DNA from: Nitrososphaerota archaeon
Lineage (GTDB): Archaea; Thermoproteota; Nitrososphaeria; Nitrososphaerales; Nitrosopumilaceae
Assembly (NCBI GenBank): GCA_016126025.1
Contig: JAEFDA010000069.1
Span: forward strand, 1 to 25,904
Direction: 5' to 3'
Length of the DNA stretch: 25,904 nt
The notes beneath the pieces were generated by a model. The model saw nothing but the letters and a program-made list of their open reading frames with translations, searched no databases and was not told the origin of the DNA. Positions within the stretch are counted from its first letter, which is position 1. The number at the start of each line of letters is the position of its first letter. A program made the position numbers and the translations under genes. Below are positions 12,438 through 20,532 of the stretch, one piece after another.

Positions 12438-13949
12438 GTGGACATACCTGCGGACGCCCGGCGGCTGAACCCGTGGTGGGACGACCCCGCCGCCGTGGAC
12501 GCCGACGAGGACATAGCGAGATGGATGTCCACAAAGTACACGCCGGACGCCTTGGACGGTGTGGAGCACGAGTCCGGCGGCGCCGTGTACGTGCTGCGGG
12601 GCATGCGCCTGGTGGGCAAGACCACTCTGATAAAGATCATGATCAAGAGGTTGCTGGAGGGCGGGGTGCCGCCTATACACATCCTGTACTATGAGTCCGA
12701 TCAGCCGGAGAACATACAGGAGGCTGCGGACTACCACGCCAGGATGGCCAACGGCTCCCCCGCCGCGGGCCGCCGCTACCTCTTTCTGGACGGTGCCGCC
12801 TCCATTCCCAAGTGGACCGAGCGCATCGGGGATACCCTCAGGGCGGCCCGGGACTCCATCGTTACGGTGTCGGGCTACGCTGACGAGATGGGCAACGCCG
12901 ACGAGGCCGGCATGCGCATACCCGACTTCCGCCGCATAGTGTCCCAGCCCGCCGGCGCCCGCAAGAGCGTCCACGCGAGGCTCGGCGTACGGCGCGGCCG
13001 CGACGTCGTCCTGACGCCGATGAGCTTCTTTGAGTCGGCCGTCAGGATAGACCCGGAGATCGGCGAGTTTGCCCGGAGCACCAGCATGTTCTCGCCGCAG
13101 AGCCGCCGCGACATATTCGGGAAGCTCATACGGCACGAGATCGACGGGCGCCTGGAGGAGCTGGCAGGATACAAGAGGCAGCTGGACAGGGCGCTGGATG
13201 TGTACCTGTCCACCGGCGGCATGCCGCATGCCGTGGCCGGCTACATCCGCAAGGGCCTCTCCTGGGATCCGCTGTACAAAACACACTTGGACCGTATGCG
13301 CGAGGCGTGGGATGTGCCGAGAAGGGACCCGGATCTCTTCGTACGCTTCGGGCGCTGGATGGCCGGTTACGAGGACAACCTCGTCTCCTGGGACAAGCTG
13401 GCCAAGGGCACCGGCATCACGCCGCCCCAGATGGTCCTCAACTATGCGAACCTGCTGGAGCGTCTCTTCGTGCTGCACATCCTGTACCGCCACAAGGACG
13501 GGAAGCCCGACACCAGCGCGGCCAAAAAGATCTTCTTTACGGATCCGGCGTACCTGCACATGTTCAGGTACTCGGCCGACCCTTGGTCTCTGCCCGCCCC
13601 GCTGTATGTGCCCGATCATCGGGACAAGGTGCTGGAGGGGGTGGTGGCCACACACCTGATGCGGCTGGCGCGGTCCATGACCGGCGGCGAGGGCTTTGAT
13701 CCGCGCCGTTCCATATTCTACTGGACGGACAAAAAGTCCCGCCCTGTGGACTTTGTGCTGGATATGGGTGGGGATATACGCGTCCCCATGAAGGTGCAGA
13801 CCGGCCACGTGAGCCGCCGGGACATGTCCGCCCTGACCAGGTTCCTGAACCAGACCGAGTACGGCGGCCTGCTTTTGGGACTGGAGGATCTGGGCGAGCA
13901 GAGGGACTACCTGACGGTCCCCGCCTCGGTATTTCTCATGCTGGCCTAG
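12438..13949 (+). CDS. AAA_14/DUF4143-type ATPase with altered Walker B
   Basis: The 503-residue protein has the layout of the AAA_14-DUF4143 family. The Walker A motif G-M-R-L-V-G-K-T is at 55-62, with the L-R-G-x-R-x-x-G-K-T-T variant of the family. R-Y-L-F-L-D-G is at 113-119 as Walker B, followed by I-P-K-W. A middle helical region includes D-V-V-L-T-P-M-S-F-F-E, and the C-terminal part ends in R-P-V-D-F-V-L-D and V-P-M-K-V-Q-T. In relatives Walker B is usually L-D-E and the C-terminal motif is V-D-F ... E-V-K; here the catalytic Glu is Gly and the second motif is changed. The function of the family is poorly known. The start is GTG 12438. It ends 3 bp from the convergent VWA gene. Confidence 0.8.
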   Translation: MDIPADARRLNPWWDDPAAVDADEDIARWMSTKYTPDALDGVEHESGGAVYVLRGMRLVGKTTLIKIMIKRLLEGGVPPIHILYYESDQPENIQEAADYHARMANGSPAAGRRYLFLDGAASIPKWTERIGDTLRAARDSIVTVSGYADEMGNADEAGMRIPDFRRIVSQPAGARKSVHARLGVRRGRDVVLTPMSFFESAVRIDPEIGEFARSTSMFSPQSRRDIFGKLIRHEIDGRLEELAGYKRQLDRALDVYLSTGGMPHAVAGYIRKGLSWDPLYKTHLDRMREAWDVPRRDPDLFVRFGRWMAGYEDNLVSWDKLAKGTGITPPQMVLNYANLLERLFVLHILYRHKDGKPDTSAAKKIFFTDPAYLHMFRYSADPWSLPAPLYVPDHRDKVLEGVVATHLMRLARSMTGGEGFDPRRSIFYWTDKKSRPVDFVLDMGGDIRVPMKVQTGHVSRRDMSALTRFLNQTEYGGLLLGLEDLGEQRDYLTVPASVFLMLA

Positions 13950-13952
13950 GTG

Positions 13953-15512
13953 TCACTCCCCGGCGTCCAGTATGCGCAGCACCTTGCGGGGTATGTCCTG
14001 GAGGCGGCTGGTGGCCAGGGTGCGCTCGTACCCCAGCCTCTTGAGGTTGGAGGCGATGGTGGTGGCGCGGGACGTGCCCGGCCCCAGGCCCAGCGCAACC
14101 ATCCTTATGCCCCGGGATCGCACGGACCTGATTATATCCCGGACCGCCGCCGGGTCGGAGGGCTCGCCGTCGGTCAGCGTCAGGAATATGTCCGGCCTCC
14201 GGGCCTGCAGCGCGGGCAGCATCTTCTGGTATACCTGGGCCAGGGGCGTGGAGCCGTTGGCCACTATCCCGGCCAGGCGCCGGGCGTGCAGGCGCCCCCA
14301 CCCGGACTCCTCGTTCTTTATGAGCCAGCAGACCACCTCCCTGTCCACCGTGCTGAACGCGTACGCGGCAAACCGCACCTCCAGATACGCGAGCACCTCG
14401 CAGAGGCCCAGGGTGGCCTTCTTGTAGCCGACCGCATCGGCAGATATGCTGGAGGAGTGGTCCAGCAGTATGACGACGCTGCTCTTTATGGAGCGGCGCG
14501 CGTCGGTTATGAACGGCTCGTGCCCGTCCAGATAGCTCTCCACGTCCAGCTCGTCGCCGGAGCGGCGGTGCACCTCGCTGTACCCGTTCTTCCACCTCCG
14601 GAACCGGGTCTTGAGGCCGCCGATGAGATCCGCGTCGTATATGGCCGACTCGTCCACCCCCTCGGAGGCCGGCGTGCGTATTCCCCCCATGCCGGGCACC
14701 GACTCCTTCTTCTCGTGTATGAGGGCCTCCTCGGTGACGGTGCGGTACTCGCCGGATACGGACTCTCCGGCCAGCACCGCGGCGGGATCCGTCCGGCCAA
14801 AGTCCCCCTCCCGGTTCTTCCGGACGGCCCCCAGAAACCGGGTCACGTCCCGGCGGTTCACGGGAATGTCCTGGCGTATGAACGGCAGGGACACCGGCAC
14901 GGTCTGCAGCGAATCAATGTCCAGGATGCGGATTATCTCGCCGGCCCTCTTCTCCATCCAGTCGGTGCCCAGGTTCCCCTCCAGGGCTGCCCGCACCGCC
15001 TTTCCGGCCGCCCGGGAGGCGCGCACCACCCTCTGGAAGTGGGCGGCCTGCACCTCGCCCCGGAAGGCGCCGAACATGAAGTGCTGGTAGAATGTCTCCA
15101 GTATCTTGGCCCTGCCGTACACCTGCGTCAGCGGGGGCCGGGAGAGGAACCTGTAGGTCTGGCAGAACATGATCTCGTTGTCCATGCCCCTCCACATCCG
15201 GCGGCCCAGCGACTCCACCCTCCTCTCCTCCAGCATGTCCAGAACGAATCCGAAGGCGTGGTCCCGGCTCAGTATGCGCCGGCAGAAGCGCACCTTCATG
15301 GACTCGTACCACAGGTCCATCCGGAACTGCCTGTATCTGGCAAAGTCGTCCCCGGGCCTCCTGTCCACCGGGAACAGTATGATGCGGTTCTCGCTGAGGC
15401 GGGTGCGGGTTCCGGTCTTCTCAGAAAAGTCCACGCCCATGCGGACGTTCCCCGACCACCGGCGGGCCAGGAAGGACCCGATCTCCGAGAAGGACTGCGC
15501 GGTGCGGGCCAT
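13953..15512 (-). CDS. VWA-domain protein, partner of the MoxR-type ATPase
   Basis: The 519-residue protein has a C-terminal von Willebrand A domain with a complete MIDAS: D351-x-S353-x-S355 in L-L-D-H-S-S-S, T422 in N-G-S-T-P-L, and D448 in T-L-T-D-G-E. The N-terminal about 340 residues are helical and charged with many Arg, and no membrane segment is evident. Its ATG directly abuts the stop of the MoxR-type ATPase gene, giving a coupled pair like the MoxR/VWA systems (CbbQ-CbbO, NorQ-NorD, RavA-ViaA), which remodel or insert metal into target enzymes. The target here is not visible in the window. The assignment of the pair is strong; the role is inference. Confidence 0.87.
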   Translation of the reverse strand: MARTAQSFSEIGSFLARRWSGNVRMGVDFSEKTGTRTRLSENRIILFPVDRRPGDDFARYRQFRMDLWYESMKVRFCRRILSRDHAFGFVLDMLEERRVESLGRRMWRGMDNEIMFCQTYRFLSRPPLTQVYGRAKILETFYQHFMFGAFRGEVQAAHFQRVVRASRAAGKAVRAALEGNLGTDWMEKRAGEIIRILDIDSLQTVPVSLPFIRQDIPVNRRDVTRFLGAVRKNREGDFGRTDPAAVLAGESVSGEYRTVTEEALIHEKKESVPGMGGIRTPASEGVDESAIYDADLIGGLKTRFRRWKNGYSEVHRRSGDELDVESYLDGHEPFITDARRSIKSSVVILLDHSSSISADAVGYKKATLGLCEVLAYLEVRFAAYAFSTVDREVVCWLIKNEESGWGRLHARRLAGIVANGSTPLAQVYQKMLPALQARRPDIFLTLTDGEPSDPAAVRDIIRSVRSRGIRMVALGLGPGTSRATTIASNLKRLGYERTLATSRLQDIPRKVLRILDAGE

Positions 15513-16301
15513 CTACCCGAACATGGAGGTTATGATGTCTTTCACCTTCTGGTACTCCATATCGCCCCACTGCGCGTATACGTTGCCGAAGACCATCCGG
15601 GCGGCCCGCTCGGCATCGGCGCCCGAGTCCAGCAGAATGCCAAAGGCGATGGTCTCGCGGATGCTGGGCGAGTAGAAGAGCTCCTCTACGGCGGCCGCCT
15701 GCCGCAGTATGTTGGCCAGCCGGACGCCCTGCAGCACGGCCTCCCTGTGCTCTCCGGAGGTGTGCCGGTCCACTATGTCGCACTCTGTGTCCTCGGGGGG
15801 ATACTCCAGCCGGATCCTCACCGGAAACCTGCTCAGCAGCTGGGGCGGGAGCTCCTTGGTGCCCGAGTGGGAGAGGGGGTTTATGGTGCCGACCACGAAC
15901 CACCCGTTCTGCGCCCGTATCGTCTCGCCGGAGGACTCCTTGAGTATGATCTGGCGCCGGTCGTCCAGCGACTCGTCCAGCCGTATGAGAACATCGGCCT
16001 CGGCGGCGTTGAGCTCGTCCAGGTACAGCATGCTGCCGCTCCTCATGGACCGCACCAGCAGGCCCTCGGCGAAACCGACGGTCCCGTTGTCCAGCGTCTT
16101 GGTGCCCACCAGGTGGCTCTCCCGGGTCCGGAGGCTGAAGTTTATGGACTCCAGGTTGGCCCCCACATGGTCGGCGAACCGGCGCACCAGGGTGGTCTTG
16201 CCGGTCCCCTTGGGGCCTATCACCAACACGAAGAGGCCCGCCTTGTAGGCCCTCTCCAGTATGCCCATGGAATCGTTCCAGTCCAGGTATGCGGGCCCCA
16301 T
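15513..16301 (-). CDS. MoxR/CbbQ-type AAA+ ATPase
   Basis: From ATG 16301 the protein has 262 residues. Walker A G-P-K-G-T-G-K-T is at 29-36 and Walker B M-L-Y-L-D-E at 91-96, followed by L-N-A-A-E. The sensor-1 region is V-V-G-T-I-N-P, and the arginine-finger segment L-L-S-R-F-P-V-R-I is characteristic of the MoxR/CbbQ/GvpN branch. The longer frame begins at TTG 16325, which lies at the edge of a TATA-like CATATAAT box (16326-16333); the box sits 28 nt before ATG 16301, so that ATG was chosen. The stop is immediately followed by the ATG of the VWA gene. It probably works as a hexameric chaperone together with the VWA protein. Confidence 0.88.
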   Translation of the reverse strand: MGPAYLDWNDSMGILERAYKAGLFVLVIGPKGTGKTTLVRRFADHVGANLESINFSLRTRESHLVGTKTLDNGTVGFAEGLLVRSMRSGSMLYLDELNAAEADVLIRLDESLDDRRQIILKESSGETIRAQNGWFVVGTINPLSHSGTKELPPQLLSRFPVRIRLEYPPEDTECDIVDRHTSGEHREAVLQGVRLANILRQAAAVEELFYSPSIRETIAFGILLDSGADAERAARMVFGNVYAQWGDMEYQKVKDIITSMFG

Positions 16302-16325
16302 GGTTATGCGGATGCGTCTCTGCAA

Positions 16326-16333
16326 ATTATATG
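16326..16333 (-). promoter_or_regulatory. TATA box of the MoxR-VWA operon
   Basis: CATATAAT on the minus strand is centred 28 nt before ATG 16301 and rules out the longer TTG start. Confidence 0.55.
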
Positions 16334-16395
16334 TAGCCGTCGGGGTGTATGTGGTTTTCAGGATCGGGGGCGCCCGTGCCCGGCCCGTGTGCGGG

Positions 16396-18735
16396 TCAGG
16401 GCTGCGCGTATACAGTGACGGTATCGTCGGCCAAGGAGTACCTGCCTATCTCCACCCATCCGTCCCCCGTGGCGCGCCAGACCGCATAGTCGGCGGAGGC
16501 CAGGTCTCCGGCCTCGTTCAGGACTATGTCTCCGATGGCGCCGCGGTAGCCGGCCGCCACCTCGCCAAGTACCGACCTGATCTCTGTAGCGTCGATTGTT
16601 CCGGCGCGCAATATGGAGAGGCCCGCCAGCCAGGCCGCGTCGTACGAGGGGTAGGCGTACGCGCTGACGGCCTGTCCGAACATCTCCGAGATGTGCGCCT
16701 GGACGCGCCCGTGGAGGCGGCCGGGGTCCTCCGTCGTCTGTATGGCGGTGAGTCCGACCCCCTCGGCCCACTCGCCTAGGCCGCCTTCTGCCAGCTCGGC
16801 GCGTCCCACCACCGTCTCGGAGCCGAACCACCGCACGCTCGACAGAACGTCGTACGATGATGCGGCCCGGGCTATATTGGTCGACTCCGCATGGGATATC
16901 ATGAGGACGGCTACCCTGTCGGCCCCGTGCTCGTCGACCAGCGCCTCGACCTCGGACGCCAGCCTGGACGCCTCCGCCGAGAACTCGGTTTGGCCCAGGC
17001 CGTACCGGATACCGTCTCCCACCATACCCCCGCGGGACGCTGCAAAGTTCGCCGAGACCGTCCTGTGCAGTTCGTCCCCGTAGGGGTCGGCCACCCATAT
17101 GGGGACCAGCGCCCCCGCCCCTTCACTCTCCAGCAGCCCGCCCAGCGCGACGCCCTGCTGGGAGTCGTCGGGTACCAGCCGGAACAGGCTGTCGTTAGCG
17201 ATGGCCAGGCTCGGGGCAGTGGAGCAGCAGCTGAGCATCGTCATGCCGTAGGTGTCGGCGTACAGCTTGACCGCCTTGGCGCTGGCGCTGGTCCCCGGCC
17301 CCAATATGATGCCTATTCCCCGCTGGTGCATCTCTTCGGCCAGCGCCAGGGCGCGGACAGGATCGGCGCGCGGGTCCTCGGCGACGAGGGCCATCCTCCA
17401 GTCTATGCCTATCCCGTCCAGGAATGCGTTAAAGTCTTCGGCGCCCAGACGCGTGGCGGCCAAGGTGGCCCCCCGGGGGCCGTTGTCGATCGGAAGCAGC
17501 ACGCCGACCTCCACCTCGCCGGCAAGCTGCCGGGCCGGGACAAGCAGGTCATGCTCCCCCAAGTATTTTGACTCGGACTCCCAGAAGCCCCCATCCGGGG
17601 ACCGCACGTCATAGTTGGCCGAGTCCAGGTCCCCGGCCCCGTCCAGCCGGGCGGAGCTCAGCGCCCCGGTGTATTGGCCGGCCACTCCGGGGAGGGCGGT
17701 CTGTATAGCCGGAGTGTCGGCGCCGCCGGCGGCCTCTATGGCCTTGCCTATGATCCACACCGCGTCATACGCCGGATAGATGTACGGCGAGATGTCCTCC
17801 CCAAAGTCCGCCGCCAGGGCATTCCTTACGTACGCGCCCAGCTCTCCGTTGGAGACGAAGGGTTGCACGGTCCGAAACTCCACCCCCGTTAGGAACCCCG
17901 CAGACGCCTCATCGTCCAGCAGGGCGCCGCTCTGGGCCGCGGACCCGTCGCCGTACCACCTCACGCTCGCCAGCTGGTCGTACTGGGCGGCGGTCCGTAT
18001 TATGGCATCTACCTCGTCGAAGCCTATCACCAGCACCGCCACCCCGTCGGCACCATACATATCGGAGGCCTCGGTGACGTACTTGTTCAGCAGCCGGACC
18101 TCCAGCGAATGCTCCGGAGTGGTGGGATCATACCGCACGCCAGTCTGGACAACGCCGCCCCGGTCCTCAAAGTCTTCAGCCGTCGCGTCCCTGAGTCCAT
18201 TCCCGTAGGAGTCGTCCCTCCAGAACGGCACCAGGACCCGTACGCCGTCGCTCTCCAGCAGTTTTCCCAGGGCGCGTCCCTGGACGGCGTCGTTGGGGGC
18301 CAGCCGGAATACCGCGTCGCCGGGTATGGCCAGGCTCGGGGCAGTGGACGACGGGCTGACCAGAAGCATGCCGTTGTCATTCACATAGTCCATTATCCGC
18401 TCCAGGCTGGCGCTGGTGTCGGGGCCGATCACCATACCTATGCTCCGGGAGTTCATGGATTGTATGGCGTCCAGGGCGGTATCCGGATCTGTCTGGATAT
18501 CCTCCAGTACCCACTCTATAGACCACAGGGCGCCGCTCCGGTTCAGGTATGAGTTGAAGTCGTCAACGGCCAGCCTGACCGCCGCGTCCATCTGGACGCC
18601 GCTGGAGCTGCTACTCCCCGACAGCGATAGCAGCCCCCCGATCTGTATGGTTCCTGTCGGGCCGTCGGCGGCAACGCAGCCGGGAACTGCAGCTACTGCC
18701 CCCGCCGCGAGTATTGCCACAAAAAGCCCGTTCAA
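16396..18735 (-). CDS. Lipoprotein with two tandem type-1 periplasmic-binding domains
   Basis: The 779-residue protein begins with a hydrophobic signal and the lipobox V-P-G-C at residues 17-20, so it is probably exported and anchored by Cys20. Two homologous about 370-residue domains follow. Each has a G-x-L-x-x-x-x-G opening, an I-G-P-x-T-S-A-S segment (V-I-G-P-D-T-S-A-S and I-L-G-P-G-T-S-A-S), an S-T-A-P-S-L-A-I segment, a D-x-Y-G-x-x-L segment, and Y-P-x-Y-D-A-x-W. This is the Peripla_BP_6/ANF-receptor family, best known as binding proteins of branched-chain amino acid or amide transporters. Fusion of two copies is unusual, and no permease or ATPase gene is nearby, so it may be a sensor or scavenging receptor. 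The start is TTG 18735, with a TATA-like box about 30 nt upstream. Confidence 0.85.
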   Translation of the reverse strand: MNGLFVAILAAGAVAAVPGCVAADGPTGTIQIGGLLSLSGSSSSSGVQMDAAVRLAVDDFNSYLNRSGALWSIEWVLEDIQTDPDTALDAIQSMNSRSIGMVIGPDTSASLERIMDYVNDNGMLLVSPSSTAPSLAIPGDAVFRLAPNDAVQGRALGKLLESDGVRVLVPFWRDDSYGNGLRDATAEDFEDRGGVVQTGVRYDPTTPEHSLEVRLLNKYVTEASDMYGADGVAVLVIGFDEVDAIIRTAAQYDQLASVRWYGDGSAAQSGALLDDEASAGFLTGVEFRTVQPFVSNGELGAYVRNALAADFGEDISPYIYPAYDAVWIIGKAIEAAGGADTPAIQTALPGVAGQYTGALSSARLDGAGDLDSANYDVRSPDGGFWESESKYLGEHDLLVPARQLAGEVEVGVLLPIDNGPRGATLAATRLGAEDFNAFLDGIGIDWRMALVAEDPRADPVRALALAEEMHQRGIGIILGPGTSASAKAVKLYADTYGMTMLSCCSTAPSLAIANDSLFRLVPDDSQQGVALGGLLESEGAGALVPIWVADPYGDELHRTVSANFAASRGGMVGDGIRYGLGQTEFSAEASRLASEVEALVDEHGADRVAVLMISHAESTNIARAASSYDVLSSVRWFGSETVVGRAELAEGGLGEWAEGVGLTAIQTTEDPGRLHGRVQAHISEMFGQAVSAYAYPSYDAAWLAGLSILRAGTIDATEIRSVLGEVAAGYRGAIGDIVLNEAGDLASADYAVWRATGDGWVEIGRYSLADDTVTVYAQP

Positions 18736-18760
18736 CTGCGTTGTGCCGTCCGGGCCCGCG

Positions 18761-18768
18761 CATATTAA
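18761..18768 (-). promoter_or_regulatory. TATA-like box of the tandem binding-protein gene
   Basis: TTAATATG on the minus strand is centred about 29-30 nt before TTG 18735, slightly farther than at other genes here. Confidence 0.4.
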
Positions 18769-19011
18769 AGCATGACTTCTGGTGTCCGGAGACCTATCCA
18801 GTTCGATGAATTTGACTACACGATCAAAATTTTAGGTAATATGATCTATACACTGCCAGATGAAAGGCACGGAATGGGCAAACAAGAAACACAGTTTCTC
18901 AAGAGAACCGCCGTATCACAGTACACGCTTGGGCCAAGACGGGGGAGCCGCTGTTCCTAAGCATGATCTATATTGGCATCAGCCGCTGATGCAACAACGC
19001 TAGGTGGACGA
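18769..19011. other. AT-richer intergenic region, possible gene remnant
   Basis: This lies in the 311-nt space between divergent genes. A 62-codon plus-strand frame from ATG 18772 to 18960 is AT-richer and contains F-L-K-R-T-A-V-S-Q-Y, but it lacks a convincing promoter spacing or family match. ATGATCTATA occurs at 18841-18850 and again at 18963-18972. A palindrome at 18976-18992 lies just after the second copy. It could be a regulatory region plus the remnant of a mobile gene. Confidence 0.35.
18976..18992. promoter_or_regulatory. Operator-like inverted repeat upstream of the two-gene operon
   Basis: GCATCAGC-C-GCTGATGC is a perfect 8-bp inverted repeat around one base. It lies about 23 nt upstream of the TATA-like box at 19015-19024, a position where archaeal regulators often bind. 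Confidence 0.45.
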
Positions 19012-19014
19012 TAG

Positions 19015-19024
19015 TATTTTATGG
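19015..19024 (+). promoter_or_regulatory. TATA-like box of the two-gene operon
   Basis: TATTTTATGG is centred about 27-28 nt before ATG 19047, which chose that start over the earlier GTG 19029. Confidence 0.5.
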
Positions 19025-19046
19025 ATAGATGGTGCATTACCATACA

Positions 19047-19817
19047 ATGGATGCGACTATACAGCAGACGGCAGACGGGGGCAGGACGCGCGCCGGGCAT
19101 GTGGACCAGACCGCCGCGCCGACTGGCGCGCCGCCCGGAGCCGGACAGCTTGGGGCCGGACACGCCCCGGACGACATTCCGGCGCTGTTCGGCGACCGCC
19201 GCCTGTCTAGGGAAGGGGCAGACGGCTCGGCCAGCCCGCTTGCCGAAATGCTCCGCGACATGGAGACGCGCTTCCCGCCGGAGAGGGTGTGGGGCGTGGT
19301 GGACGGCATGCTTCGCGACGGCGCGTACGCCGACAACGCAGACCGGCTGGCGGGCCTGTTCGCCGGCAACGAGGACTCCCCCTCGTTCGGCGTGCGGTAC
19401 GGCATATTGTACCGCCTGTGCGCCGACGATAGCGTCGACGCGGCCGTGAGGGCCGACGCACTACCCTACCTGTCCAGCCTCGCGTTCGGCAGGTTCGAGG
19501 ACGAGGACCCCTGCCGGTCACTGTATCGTATAGTGGAGAACCCTACCATGCTTGAGGAGCTGAGCCAAGCCGCCATAACGGCCGACCTGGCCAAGGACCG
19601 CCTGCCGAATTTCAGACCCCTGCTGCGCGGCATTTGCCTGCTAAAGTCCAGGGGCACGGACTATGACAAGACGTTGTCGTCGGCGCTGGACCTGGCCAGG
19701 ATCCACGGAAAAGATACCGTGCTGGCGAGCGTGCGCTTCATGGTCGGCCACATGTGCATGCCCGAGGAAAACAGGCGCATAGCAGAGCGGTTGCTGCGCG
19801 ATGTAAATAATGCCTGA
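19047..19817 (+). CDS. Hypothetical all-helical protein, first gene of an unrecognised operon
   Basis: From ATG 19047 the protein has 256 residues. The first about 55 are low-complexity (Thr, Gly, Ala, Pro-rich) and probably disordered. The rest looks entirely helical, with Leu/Ala-rich helices such as V-D-G-M-L-R-D-G, A-D-R-L-A-G-L-F-A-G and L-A-K-D-R-L-P-N-F-R-P-L-L-R-G, reminiscent of HEAT/ARM-like solenoids (impression only). There is no signal peptide, membrane helix or catalytic motif. Its stop lies inside the start region of the next gene (8-bp overlap), so the two are probably co-translated. I do not recognise the family. Confidence 0.65.
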   Translation: MDATIQQTADGGRTRAGHVDQTAAPTGAPPGAGQLGAGHAPDDIPALFGDRRLSREGADGSASPLAEMLRDMETRFPPERVWGVVDGMLRDGAYADNADRLAGLFAGNEDSPSFGVRYGILYRLCADDSVDAAVRADALPYLSSLAFGRFEDEDPCRSLYRIVENPTMLEELSQAAITADLAKDRLPNFRPLLRGICLLKSRGTDYDKTLSSALDLARIHGKDTVLASVRFMVGHMCMPEENRRIAERLLRDVNNA

Positions 19818-20316
19818 CGCCCCCGACGTACTGCTCCGCAAGGTGCCCACGAACTTTGTGGAGAATTTCCAAAACAAGGCCACCTTGGCAGAGAAGAAGA
19901 CCATGCGGAGCTTTCAGGACATGGCAGACGACATTGCCACGGGCTCGCTCTCGCTGTACCGGTGCGGCGATGACGTCGACTTTCCGCGCAAGCTCGCCGC
20001 GGCACTAGCCATCTCCAGCGGCTACATCGCCAAGACAACGTTTTGGAAGATGCGCCTCGGTCAGGATCTTTATGTCATGACATGCGGCACGCCCACAGGC
20101 ATCCCGGATGTGGACCGGGCTCATGCCACGGGGGCTAACTTTACCGAGGACGACCTAGTGGACATGCTGGACGCCGCCGATGTTGGCATGGACGTGGTGA
20201 CAGTGCCGGAGGCCGAAATAGTTGACGAGCTGCGCCTGCAGGTCGCAGCGAACTCGGATGTCAAGTCCATCTTTGCGTTCAGCGCCAGAAACATGAGGCG
20301 GCTGGGACTGGAATAG
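19810..20316 (+). CDS. Hypothetical protein, second gene of the operon
   Basis: The 168-residue protein overlaps the upstream gene by 8 bp. Its N-terminal part is basic (V-L-L-R-K-V-P-T-N-F and L-A-E-K-K-T-M-R-S-F), followed by a segment L-A-A-A-L-A-I-S-S-G-Y-I-A-K that could be helix-turn-helix-like. Its C-terminal part is acidic (F-T-E-D-D-L-V-D-M-L-D-A-A-D-V-G). No catalytic motif is evident. With its helical partner and the inverted repeat upstream it resembles a self-regulated two-gene module in layout, but no toxin, antitoxin or defence motif is visible. The family is unknown. Confidence 0.62.
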   Translation: MPDAPDVLLRKVPTNFVENFQNKATLAEKKTMRSFQDMADDIATGSLSLYRCGDDVDFPRKLAAALAISSGYIAKTTFWKMRLGQDLYVMTCGTPTGIPDVDRAHATGANFTEDDLVDMLDAADVGMDVVTVPEAEIVDELRLQVAANSDVKSIFAFSARNMRRLGLE

Positions 20317-20532
20317 TGTCTCACCCTCAGGGACAGTAGGGGACCCGGGCGCCTCCGGCCCGTCCTCTCCCGCTTTTGGTTCGTGGCGCCAGCCATATTG
20401 CAGCGTAGCCGTAGTATGGGGGTGCGGGGGATCCACCTTGCAGATCTGTTCCGATTTATCTAATTATATAATGACCATTCCGCCCACCCACAACATTCCG
20501 TAGGTGAGTGGTGTGGGTCCGGTTCCTGCGCT
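20317..20532. other. Intergenic region between convergent operon and folP
   Basis: This 216-nt stretch includes a hairpin-prone CCCGGGCGCCTCCGGCCCG near 20343. It also has an isolated AT-rich block CTAATTATATAATG at about 20460-20473, which resembles a promoter but serves no identified gene. An RNA transcribed from it in either direction cannot be excluded. Confidence 0.4.

Noticed and set aside
12426..13808. 460-codon minus-strand frame opposite the AAA_14 gene
   Set aside because: Shadow frame; the plus strand carries Walker motifs and a correctly placed promoter.
13950..16418. 822-codon plus-strand open frame across the VWA and MoxR genes
   Set aside because: It is antisense to two well-supported genes and its composition is Gly/His/Pro/Arg-rich without any domain; long antisense frames are expected in GC-rich coding DNA.
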